In this document: positions 1 to 7,430 of the stretch, in pieces
Numbering within the stretch: the first letter of the stretch is position 1
Layout: each line of letters begins with the position of its first letter
DNA from: an uncultured Lysobacter sp.
GTDB taxonomy: Bacteria; Pseudomonadota; Gammaproteobacteria; Xanthomonadales; Xanthomonadaceae
NCBI GenBank assembly: GCA_946479915.1
Contig: CAMLHR010000056.1
Location: forward strand, 1-7,430
Direction of reading: 5' to 3'
DNA: 7,430 nt
Program-made: the position numbers and the translations under genes
The notes under the pieces: model-generated
The model's input: the letters and a program-made list of their open reading frames with translations, nothing else
Database searches by the model: none
Told to the model about the DNA's origin: nothing

Positions 1-429
1 CCCGGGCTGTGGCACCACCGGGGGCGGTGGCTGCCCCCGCCGAAGCGCCGCGCCGGCGACCACTCCCCCGTGGCGGTGCTGCCGCCGCGCGCGCTCGGCG
101 ACGAGGCGCCCGCCGACGTCCAGGCCACCCTGCTCGAGTTCACCGCCGCGACCGTCGCCGAGGCCCTGCATGCAACGCAGCCCGGCACCCGTCGGGTCAT
201 CGCCTGCGGCGGCGGCGTGCACAACCCACGCCTGATGGAGGCGCTGGCGGCGCGCATGCCGGGCGCGGTCGTCGAGACCACCGCGGCGTACGGGCTGGAT
301 CCGGATTTCGTCGAGGCGATCGGCTTCGCCTGGCTCGCGCGCCAGACGGTGCTCGGCCTGGCCGGCAACCTGCCGGCGGTCACCGGGGCGCGCGGGCCGC
401 GCGTCCTCGGTTGCGTGCACCCCGCCTAG
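1..429 (+). CDS. anmK: Anhydro-N-acetylmuramic acid kinase, C-terminal part (5' end outside window)
   Basis: AnmK opens the 1,6-anhydro ring of anhydro-MurNAc and phosphorylates it to MurNAc-6-phosphate in the cytoplasm, a step of peptidoglycan recycling. The frame is open from base 1, so this is the last 142 codons of a protein usually about 370 residues long. Family signatures are clear from about base 112: [11 protein letters not shown], then the glycine-rich nucleotide-binding stretch [14 protein letters not shown] (about 205-246), then EAIGFAWLA and the tail [12 protein letters not shown], all close to what I recall of E. coli AnmK. The first ~95 bases fit poorly: LPPPK is present, but the S-T-G-R that normally follows reads R-R-A-G, so the edge may carry errors. 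The TAG stop overlaps the stop of the convergent ampG, whose product imports the substrate. The identity is firm; the true start is not visible. Confidence 0.93.
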   Translation, partial: PGLWHHRGRWLPPPKRRAGDHSPVAVLPPRALGDEAPADVQATLLEFTAATVAEALHATQPGTRRVIACGGGVHNPRLMEALAARMPGAVVETTAAYGLDPDFVEAIGFAWLARQTVLGLAGNLPAVTGARGPRVLGCVHPA

Positions 430-435
430 GCGGGG
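420..435. repeat. 16-bp perfect palindrome centred on the shared anmK/ampG stop codons
   Basis: The bases CCCCGCCTAGGCGGGG are their own reverse complement. The central CTAG (426-429) gives TAG stop codons on both strands, one for anmK and one for ampG. As RNA it could fold into a 6-bp GC stem with a CUAG loop in either transcript. No T-run follows on either side, so it is not a canonical intrinsic terminator. A role as a two-way 3'-end or pause element is inference. Confidence 0.6.
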
Positions 436-1799
436 CCCGGCGGCGCCACGCCGTCGGCGGCCGGCGTCCTGCGGCTGAGCACGATGCACAGGAGCAACGC
501 GGGGATCCCCGCGAGCGCCGTGCCGATGAAGAACAGCGCGTAGCCGTCGATCAACGTCGTCGCCGCCTGCAGGGACTCGACCGTCACGCCGGAGAACCCC
601 TTCAGCACCTTGCCCAGCAACGCGTAGAACGAGCTCAGCAACGCGTACTGGGTGGCCGTGTACCCGATGTTGGTCAGGCTCGACATGTAGCCGATCAGCG
701 CGACGCCCGCGAAGCCGCCGCAGATGTTGTCGATCACCATGGCCGTGGTGAACACGCCCGTGTCGGCGCCCGACCAGGCGAGCCACGCGAAGGCGACATT
801 CGAGCCCGGCCCGAGGATCGCGCCCAGCAGCAGCGTCGGCACGAAGCCGAAGCGCACGGCGCACAGCCCCGCCGCCACGACGCCGACGATGGTCGCCACC
901 AGGCCGAAGGTCGCGCGCACGGCGCCGACCGTTTCCTTGTCGATGCCGAGGTCGGAATAGAACGGGTTCGCCATCGGGCCGAGCACGAAGTCCGGCAGGC
1001 GGTACAGGCTGATCACCAGCAGCATCAGCAGCGCCCAGCTGCCGTGCTGCCGGAAGAAGGCCAGGAACGGCCCCACCACCGCGTCGAACATGCCACGCCC
1101 GGACCACGTCAACGACGTCGCCGCCACCGCGGGCGCGTTGCCGTTCGACGGTTCGCGCGCGAAGAGCACCGCCACGACGCCGACGCCCATCAGCAGGCCC
1201 ATCGCGACGTACGACAGCGACCAGCCGATGTGCGCGGCCAGGATGAGGATCAGCGCGTCGGTCACGAGCAGCGCGCCGCGGTAGCCGATCGTGGCGCTCG
1301 AGGTCAGTAGTCCCTGCTGCTCGTCGCTGTCCGCGCTCTCGATCCGCCACGCGTCGATGACGATGTCCTGGGTTGCCGAGGCGAACGCCACCACGAGGGC
1401 GAGCGCGCCGAACACCACCAGCTGGTCGATCGCGACCCCGCCGAGCAGCAACTGGCCTTCCCGCGGCTTGACCATCGCCATGCCGACCAGCGCGGCGGCG
1501 ACCACCAGCTGCGCGAGCAGCATCCAGCCGCGCCGGCGCCCGAACAGGCGCCCCAGGATGGGCGCCCGCGCCTTGTCCACGAGCGGCGCCCACAGGAACT
1601 TGAGCGAGTACGCCAGGCCGACCCATGACAGGAACCCGATGGTCGACAGCTCGATGCCGTTCTCGCGCATCCAGAAGCCGAGCGTGTTGCCCACCAGGTA
1701 GATCGGGATGCCCGACGAGAAGCCGAGCAGCAGCATCGCCAGGACCTTGGGATCCCCCAGGTTGCGCATCACCCCTTGGCGGGCGGCGGGCTCGGTCAT
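426..1799 (-). CDS. ampG: AmpG muropeptide permease (MFS)
   Basis: AmpG is an inner-membrane proton-driven transporter that brings GlcNAc-anhydro-MurNAc and its peptides from periplasm to cytoplasm for cell-wall recycling. In bacteria with an inducible AmpR/beta-lactamase circuit it also delivers the inducing muropeptide; no such circuit is visible here. The protein is 457 residues, with about twelve to fourteen hydrophobic segments spread over its length. Recognisable AmpG motifs are LGFSSGIP (25-32), [12 protein letters not shown] (53-64) followed by KFLWAPLVD (67-75), and TQDIVIDAW (143-151). The ATG at 1799 overlaps the stop of the upstream nuclease gene as ATGA and has no Shine-Dalgarno of its own, so translational coupling is likely. 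A later Met (residue 11) is a weaker start. The 3' end shares its stop region with anmK, whose product acts on the imported sugar. Confidence 0.93.
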   Translation of the reverse strand: MTEPAARQGVMRNLGDPKVLAMLLLGFSSGIPIYLVGNTLGFWMRENGIELSTIGFLSWVGLAYSLKFLWAPLVDKARAPILGRLFGRRRGWMLLAQLVVAAALVGMAMVKPREGQLLLGGVAIDQLVVFGALALVVAFASATQDIVIDAWRIESADSDEQQGLLTSSATIGYRGALLVTDALILILAAHIGWSLSYVAMGLLMGVGVVAVLFAREPSNGNAPAVAATSLTWSGRGMFDAVVGPFLAFFRQHGSWALLMLLVISLYRLPDFVLGPMANPFYSDLGIDKETVGAVRATFGLVATIVGVVAAGLCAVRFGFVPTLLLGAILGPGSNVAFAWLAWSGADTGVFTTAMVIDNICGGFAGVALIGYMSSLTNIGYTATQYALLSSFYALLGKVLKGFSGVTVESLQAATTLIDGYALFFIGTALAGIPALLLCIVLSRRTPAADGVAPPGPA

Positions 1800-2569
1800 G
1801 GGGCGTAGTCCACCACGTACGGGGCGTGGTCGGAAAGCCTGGGCGCCGGGTGGATCGCGCAGCCGCGCAGGCGGCCGCGCAGCGACGGCGTCGCCAGCTG
1901 GTAGTCGATGCGCCAGCCGACGTTCTTCGCGCGCGCGGCGCCGCGCTGGCTCCACCAGGTGTAGTCCTCGCCGTCCGGGTGCAGCGCGCGGTAGGTGTCC
2001 ACCCAGCCGCCGTCGTCGGCGCAGAGCGCATTCATCCACGCGCGCTCCTCGGGCAGGCAGCCGGAGTTCTTCTGGTTGCCCTTCCAGTTCCGGATGTCCA
2101 GCGCGCTCCGGACGATGTTCCAGTCGCCGCACAGCACGTAGTCGCGCCCGCTCGTGCGCCACCCGTCCAGGATCGGCCGCAGCCAGTCCATCACCCGGAA
2201 CTTGAATTCCTGCCGCAGCTCGCCCGACGAGCCGGACGGGATGTAGAACGACACGACGCTCAGGTTCCCCCAGCGCGCCTCCAGGTAGCGGCCCTCCTCG
2301 TCGAACTCGGCCCAGCCCAGGCCGGTCCGGACCTCGTCCGGTTCCTGCCGGCTGTAGACGGCCACGCCGCTGTAGCCCTTCTTCGTGGTCGCGTCGCGGA
2401 ACCACGCCCCGTAGCCCGCGGGCATGAACGCGGGCTCCCGCAGCTGGTGTTCCTGCGCCTTGGTTTCCTGCAGGCAGAGGATGTCCGCGTCCTGCCCGGC
2501 GAACCAGTCGAAGAACCCCTTGCTGGTCGCCGAACGGAGGCCGTTGGCGTTGAAGCTGACGATGCGCAT
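1796..2569 (-). CDS. Exonuclease III-family AP endonuclease, orthologous position to Crc
   Basis: This is a 257-residue endonuclease/exonuclease/phosphatase-fold protein of the ExoIII/ExoA type, which cuts DNA at abasic sites and removes 3' blocks. All expected active-site positions are visible: N7 (SFNANGLRS), E35 (LQETK), Y109, D149 and N151 (GDWN), D223 (GWRIDY), D247-H248 (SDHAP). The start MRIVSFNANG at 2569 matches the family N-terminus; an earlier in-frame ATG at 2707 would add 46 residues read antisense to pyrE and is rejected. From memory, the whole sequence lines up closely with Pseudomonas Crc (QEFKF, DIRNW, PEERAW, GWRIDYQ, IVDY-type end), and crc is also next to pyrE there. Pseudomonas Crc has lost the catalytic residues; this one has not, so nuclease function is expected. 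It overlaps ampG by 4 bases and is divergent from pyrE. xth, exoA or crc are all possible names, so no symbol is given. Confidence 0.9.
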   Translation of the reverse strand: MRIVSFNANGLRSATSKGFFDWFAGQDADILCLQETKAQEHQLREPAFMPAGYGAWFRDATTKKGYSGVAVYSRQEPDEVRTGLGWAEFDEEGRYLEARWGNLSVVSFYIPSGSSGELRQEFKFRVMDWLRPILDGWRTSGRDYVLCGDWNIVRSALDIRNWKGNQKNSGCLPEERAWMNALCADDGGWVDTYRALHPDGEDYTWWSQRGAARAKNVGWRIDYQLATPSLRGRLRGCAIHPAPRLSDHAPYVVDYAP

Positions 2570-2603
2570 GGCGCGAAGCGTAACCCACCCTACAATGCCG
2601 GAA
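2570..2603. promoter_or_regulatory. 34-bp divergent promoter region between the xth/crc-type gene and pyrE
   Basis: Only 34 bases separate two divergent ATGs, so promoter elements for both must lie here or in the coding ends. On the + strand TACAAT (2591-2596) is a 5/6 match to the -10 consensus. No recognisable -35 lies 16-18 bases upstream. On the - strand the only candidate is a weak TAGGGT (2592-2587), which would overlap the + strand -10 by two bases. Neither gene has a well-spaced Shine-Dalgarno. Promoter activity is inferred from base pattern only. Confidence 0.5.
2591..2596 (+). promoter_or_regulatory. Probable -10 element (TACAAT) for pyrE
   Basis: TACAAT ends 7 bases before the pyrE ATG at 2604. 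Transcription would then begin at or within a base or two of the start codon, giving a leaderless or nearly leaderless mRNA. This fits the absence of a usable Shine-Dalgarno: GGAA directly touches the ATG. It also argues against the in-frame ATG at 2595, which lies inside the -10. Confidence 0.5.
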
Positions 2604-3266
2604 ATGACCCACCGCAGCCGCTTCCTCCAGCTCGCCATCGAGGCCCGGGCCCTGCGCTTCGGCGAGTTCACGCTCAAGTCCGGCCGCACCAGCCCGTACT
2701 TCTTCAATGCCGGCCATTTCGATTCGGGCGCGGCGCTGGCGACGCTCGCGGCGTGCTACGCGGACGCCATCGACGAGGCCGGCATCGCCTTCGACGTCGC
2801 GTTCGGCCCAGCCTACAAGGGCATCCCGCTGGCCACCGCACTGGCCTGCGAATACGCGCGGCGCGGCCGCGACGTGCCGGTCGCCTACAACCGCAAGGAA
2901 GCCAAGGCGCACGGCGAGGGCGGCACGCTGGTCGGCGCGCCGCTCGCCGGGCGCCGCGTGCTCGTGGTGGACGACGTGATCACCGCGGGCACCGCCGTGC
3001 GCGAGGCGCTGGCGCTGATCCGCGCCGAGGGCGGGCAGCCGGTGGCGATCGCCGTGGCGTTGGACCGCCAGGAAGCGGTCGACCCGTCGGTGTCGCGGCG
3101 CTCCGCCGCGCAATCGGTGGCGGACGAGCACGGCCTGGCCGTCGTGCCGGTCGCCACGCTGGCGGACCTGCTTGCGTTCGCGGGCGAAAGCACGGAACTT
3201 GGGACGCACCGCGCCGCGCTCGCCGCCTATCGCGCGGCATGGGGAAGCGAGGGAGGAACGCCATGA
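2604..3266 (+). CDS. pyrE: Orotate phosphoribosyltransferase
   Basis: PyrE joins orotate to PRPP to make orotidine 5'-monophosphate, the fifth step of de novo UMP synthesis, in the cytoplasm. The protein is 220 residues, normal for the proteobacterial form (about 213-220). Visible motifs are the N-terminal FTLKSGRTSPYFFNAG (22-37), the substrate region FGPAYKGIPLA (67-77), the flexible catalytic loop NRKEAKAHGEGG (96-107) and the PRPP-binding signature VLVVDDVITAGTA (119-131). ATG 2604 is chosen because its N-terminus MTHRSRFLQLAI fits the family and it sits just downstream of a -10 element; ATG 2595 would add three residues. The stop overlaps the start of the next gene as ATGA. The divergent neighbour is the ExoIII/Crc-type gene, the same pairing as in Pseudomonas. 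Confidence 0.96.
   Translation: MTHRSRFLQLAIEARALRFGEFTLKSGRTSPYFFNAGHFDSGAALATLAACYADAIDEAGIAFDVAFGPAYKGIPLATALACEYARRGRDVPVAYNRKEAKAHGEGGTLVGAPLAGRRVLVVDDVITAGTAVREALALIRAEGGQPVAIAVALDRQEAVDPSVSRRSAAQSVADEHGLAVVPVATLADLLAFAGESTELGTHRAALAAYRAAWGSEGGTP
3252..3256 (+). promoter_or_regulatory. Strong Shine-Dalgarno (GGAGG) for the exported-protein gene
   Basis: GGAGG lies 6 bases before the ATG at 3263, inside the last codons of pyrE. It is one of the best ribosome sites in the window and fixes the start of the downstream gene despite the 4-base overlap with pyrE. Confidence 0.75.
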
Positions 3267-3901
3267 CACCGATCCGGGTCGCCACGCTGTCGCTGGCCGC
3301 GCTGTCGCTGGGCCTGGCCGCCACGGCGCACGCCGCGCCGCAGGGCAAGAAGCTGTACTGCTGGGAAGAGGAAGGCCGCAAGATCTGCGGCGATGCGCTG
3401 CCGGCCGACGCCGCGGACAACGCGCGCACCGAGTTCAATGCGCGCACCGGTTCGCAGGTCGGCGAAGTCGCGCGCGCGATGACCGCCGAGGAACGCGCGG
3501 CGTACGAAGCCGCGCAGGCCGAGGCCGCGCGGCAGGCGAAGGACGCCGCCGAGCAGGCGCGCCGCGAGCTCGCGATGGTCGAGTCGTACGCCACCGAGGG
3601 CGACCTGCGCCGCGCCTTCGACAACCGCATCGCCCTGATGGACGACAAGGTGCAGGGCGCGCGACTGGCCATCGGCAGCCTGCGCGAGAGCCTGCTGTCG
3701 CGCCTGCAAAGGGCGGCGGAACTCGAACTCGCCGGCAAGCCCGTGGACGCGGACCTTGCGGGCGTGATCGGCGACCAGCACGCGGCGCTGCTGCGCCAGC
3801 GCGGGATCCTTGCGGACCTGCAGGCCGAGCGCGCCGCGCTCGACGCCGAACTGGAAAGCGCCGTGGCGCGCTACCGCGAGCTCACGGCACCGCCCCCCGC
3901 G

Positions 3902-3913
<12 letters not shown>
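3263..3913 (+). CDS. Small exported protein, DUF4124-like N-terminus and long helical tail, function unknown
   Basis: I do not recognise a characterised gene. The 216-residue product begins with a signal peptide: Arg-5, a hydrophobic core over about 7-21 and a likely cleavage after AHA at residue 24. The mature N-terminus has KKLYCWEEEGRKICGDALP (29-47), which follows the Y-x-W-(3)-G-(4)-G-D-x-x-P spacing typical of DUF4124 domains, but with cysteines at 33 and 42 that could form a disulphide once exported. Residues about 74-208 are rich in Ala, Glu, Arg and Leu with no Pro or Gly clusters except near 158-160, so they are probably long helices or a coiled coil. The tail is Pro-rich. It is co-transcribed with pyrE through an ATGA overlap and ends tail to tail with the phosphomutase gene (12-base overlap). 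A periplasmic location is inferred. Confidence 0.82.
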
Positions 3914-6241
<2,328 letters not shown>

Positions 6242-6247
6242 TCGTGG

Positions 6248-6253
6248 TCCCCT
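6248..6253 (-). promoter_or_regulatory. Shine-Dalgarno (AGGGGA) for the phosphomutase gene
   Basis: AGGGGA sits 6 bases before ATG 6241, in the 14-base gap after the dut stop. It decides the start in favour of this ATG over the upstream TTG at 6259. Confidence 0.65.
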
Positions 6254-6255
6254 GT

Positions 6256-6720
6256 TCAACGCACGCCGGTGTGGCCGAATCCGCCCTCACCGCGCGCGCT
6301 CTGCTCGAAAGTATCCACCACCTGCAGCGACGCCCGCACGATGGGCAGCACGACGAGCTGCGCGATGCGGTCGCCGGGCTGGATCGTGTAGGGCTCGCGG
6401 CCGCGGTTCCACGTGCTGATCAGCAGCGGCCCCTGGTAGTCGGCGTCGATCAGCCCGGTCCCGTTGCCGAGCACGATCCCGTGCCGATGGCCCAGGCCGG
6501 AACGCGGCAGGACGACCGCGCACAGGCGCGGATCCGCGAGGTGGATCGCCAGTCCCGACGGGATGAGCGCGGCGTCGCCGGGCGCGAGTTCGAGCGGCGC
6601 ATCGAGCGCCGCGCGCAGGTCCATGCCGGCGCTGGCATCGGTGGCGTACGCGGGCAGGGGCCACGCGTCGCCGTGGCGCGGATCCAGCAGCTTGACCTGC
6701 AGCACGTGCATCGTCGTCAT
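6256..6720 (-). CDS. dut: dUTP diphosphatase (dUTPase), trimeric type
   Basis: Dut hydrolyses dUTP to dUMP and pyrophosphate, keeping uracil out of DNA and supplying dUMP for thymidylate synthesis. The product is 154 residues, the normal size of the homotrimeric family, and all five conserved motifs are present in order: [10 protein letters not shown] (28-37), PRSGLG (72-77), [14 protein letters not shown] (84-97) with the catalytic Asp at D92, GDRIAQLVV (116-124) and the C-terminal [10 protein letters not shown] (143-152) that closes over the active site. It is highly similar to the E. coli enzyme as I recall it. ATG 6720 overlaps the coaB stop as ATGA and has AAGGA (6731-6727) 6 bases upstream; Met-4 is a less likely start. 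The phosphomutase gene follows after 14 bases, so coaB-dut-algC is probably one operon. Confidence 0.97.
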   Translation of the reverse strand: MTTMHVLQVKLLDPRHGDAWPLPAYATDASAGMDLRAALDAPLELAPGDAALIPSGLAIHLADPRLCAVVLPRSGLGHRHGIVLGNGTGLIDADYQGPLLISTWNRGREPYTIQPGDRIAQLVVLPIVRASLQVVDTFEQSARGEGGFGHTGVR

Positions 6721-7397
6721 TCCGGTTCCTTCGCATTGCTGATCGGCACGAGCAGGTCGAGCAGGCGTTCGGCGACGTCCTGCTTCGATGCGGGCCCCAG
6801 CGTGCGCATGCCGTCGCGCCAGAACACCTCGAGCGTGTTGTCGTCCGACTCGAAGCCGCTGCCGGGCACGCCGACGCGGTTCGCGGCGATCGCGTCCGCG
6901 CCCTTGCCGTCCAGTTTCGCCCGCGCATGGGCCGCCAGGTCGCCACCGGTTTCCGCGGCGAAGCCGATGACCAGGCGCGGCCGCGCGGGATGGCCGGCGA
7001 CCGCCGCGAGCACGTCGCGCGTGCGTGCGAACGCCAGCACCAGCCGGTCCTCGCCCGGCTGCTTCTTGAGCTTCGACGCCGATGGCGCCACCGGCGTCCA
7101 GTCCGCGACCGCCGCCGCGCCGATGTAGGCGTCGGCCGGCAGCGCCGCGAGCACGGCGTCGTGCAGCTGCGCCGCCGAGCGCACGTCCACGCGCGCGACG
7201 CCCGGCGGCGTCGGCAACGCGACCGGCCCGGCCACCAGGACCACGCCGGCGCCACGCCGCGCAGCCGCGGCCGCGATCGCGAACCCCATGCGGCCGCTGC
7301 TGCGGTTGCCGAGGAAGCGGACCGGATCGATGTCCTCGTAGGTGGGACCGGCGCTCACCACGAAGCGGCGGCCGGCCAGCGACCCCGCGGCGGTCAT
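6717..7397 (-). CDS. coaB: Phosphopantothenate-cysteine ligase (CoaB domain of CoaBC)
   Basis: CoaB activates 4'-phosphopantothenate with CTP (in bacteria) and joins it to cysteine, an early coenzyme A step. The 226 residues cover the whole CoaB domain: [24 protein letters not shown] (15-38; the Asn is N31), AAAVADW (94-100), SKLKKQ (108-113) with the expected essential lysine at K109, IGFAAET (144-150), and AANRVG then SDDNTLEVF (184-192). In most bacteria this is the C-terminal half of a ~400-residue CoaBC fusion. Here the frame upstream of ATG 7397 reads as an Arg-rich string unlike CoaC, while the neighbouring frame gives a CoaC-like end and a TGA overlapping this ATG. So this is either a free-standing coaB or the back half of a frameshifted coaBC. 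There is no Shine-Dalgarno at 7397. It overlaps dut by ATGA. Confidence 0.88.
   Translation of the reverse strand: MTAAGSLAGRRFVVSAGPTYEDIDPVRFLGNRSSGRMGFAIAAAAARRGAGVVLVAGPVALPTPPGVARVDVRSAAQLHDAVLAALPADAYIGAAAVADWTPVAPSASKLKKQPGEDRLVLAFARTRDVLAAVAGHPARPRLVIGFAAETGGDLAAHARAKLDGKGADAIAANRVGVPGSGFESDDNTLEVFWRDGMRTLGPASKQDVAERLLDLLVPISNAKEPE
6727..6731 (-). promoter_or_regulatory. Shine-Dalgarno (AAGGA) for dut
   Basis: AAGGA lies 6 bases before ATG 6720, within the last codons of coaB. It supports this start over Met-4 and means dut can recruit ribosomes itself as well as by coupling. Confidence 0.6.
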
Positions 7398-7430
7398 GCG
7401 GCGGGCAGCGCGGCGAGGGCGGCGACGATC
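7394..7430 (-). CDS. coaC: Probable 3' end of coaC (phosphopantothenoylcysteine decarboxylase part), cut by window edge
   Basis: Read in the frame one base off from coaB, the last 11 codons give [11 protein letters not shown] and then TGA at 7396-7394. This resembles the helix that closes the CoaC half just before the linker to CoaB (E. coli has IVDMAVAHFSP at the same place, as I recall it). The stop shares ATGA with the coaB start. Only 37 bases are visible, so the assignment depends on position and this short match. A frameshift in a normal fused coaBC would look the same. Confidence 0.5.
   Translation of the reverse strand, partial: IVAALAALPAA

Noticed and set aside
420..435. Canonical Rho-independent terminator between anmK and ampG
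   Set aside because: The stem is GC-rich, but no T-run follows in either direction, so it is listed only as a palindrome of unknown role.
2570..2707. Earlier start for the nuclease gene (303 residues)
   Set aside because: The extra 46 residues read antisense to pyrE and do not fit the family, whose N-terminus is MRI-(V/I)-S.
1625..3262. Long upstream extension of the exported-protein frame back to 1625
   Set aside because: It runs antisense to the nuclease gene and out of frame through pyrE with biased composition. The true start at 3263 has a strong Shine-Dalgarno and a signal peptide.
1800..3269. Upstream extension of the ampG frame giving a 947-residue protein
   Set aside because: The added residues are the nuclease gene and antisense pyrE read in the wrong frame. 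AmpG similarity begins at the ATG at 1799.
6242..6259. TTG start for the phosphomutase, overlapping the dut stop
   Set aside because: It has no suitably placed ribosome site, while ATG 6241 has AGGGGA 6 bases upstream.

Overview
The window is about 7.4 kb of very GC-rich, gene-dense chromosomal DNA. Its third-codon positions are almost all G or C. Protein similarity recalled from memory and the gene order (anmK, ampG, exonuclease III/Crc-type gene, pyrE, small exported protein, long algC-type phosphomutase, dut, coaB) suggest a gammaproteobacterium of the Xanthomonadaceae/Lysobacteraceae (Lysobacter or Luteimonas type). Pseudomonas shares the blocks dfp-dut-algC and pyrE-crc. I see no mobile elements, tRNA or rRNA genes, CRISPR arrays or phage genes. 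No non-coding stretch is longer than about 35 bases.

Layout, left to right. (1) The 3' end of anmK (+ strand, 1-429, cut by the window edge). It converges on ampG (- strand, 426-1799); their stop codons share one CTAG inside a perfect 16-bp palindrome. Both genes serve peptidoglycan recycling. (2) An exonuclease III/Crc-type gene (- strand, 1796-2569) lies upstream of ampG and overlaps it by ATGA. (3) A 34-bp gap with a probable two-way promoter separates it from pyrE (+ strand, 2604-3266). A small exported protein follows pyrE, again overlapping by ATGA (3263-3913). (4) On the - strand, coming from the right edge, are coaB (6717-7397), dut (6256-6720) and a 779-residue phosphomannomutase/phosphoglucomutase (3902-6241). 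The last meets the exported-protein gene tail to tail with a 12-bp overlap.

The gene set is housekeeping: pyrimidine synthesis (pyrE), dUTP clean-up (dut), coenzyme A synthesis (coaB), sugar-phosphate supply for surface polysaccharide (algC-type), cell-wall recycling (anmK, ampG) and DNA repair or an RNA-regulator relative (xth/crc). The most interesting points are architectural. The phosphomutase carries a two-helix membrane anchor around a Cache-like periplasmic domain, and a possible internal start could release a soluble form. The usually fused coaBC gene appears split by an ATGA stop/start. The Crc-type protein keeps the nuclease residues that Pseudomonas Crc has lost. I see no convincing wholly new system.
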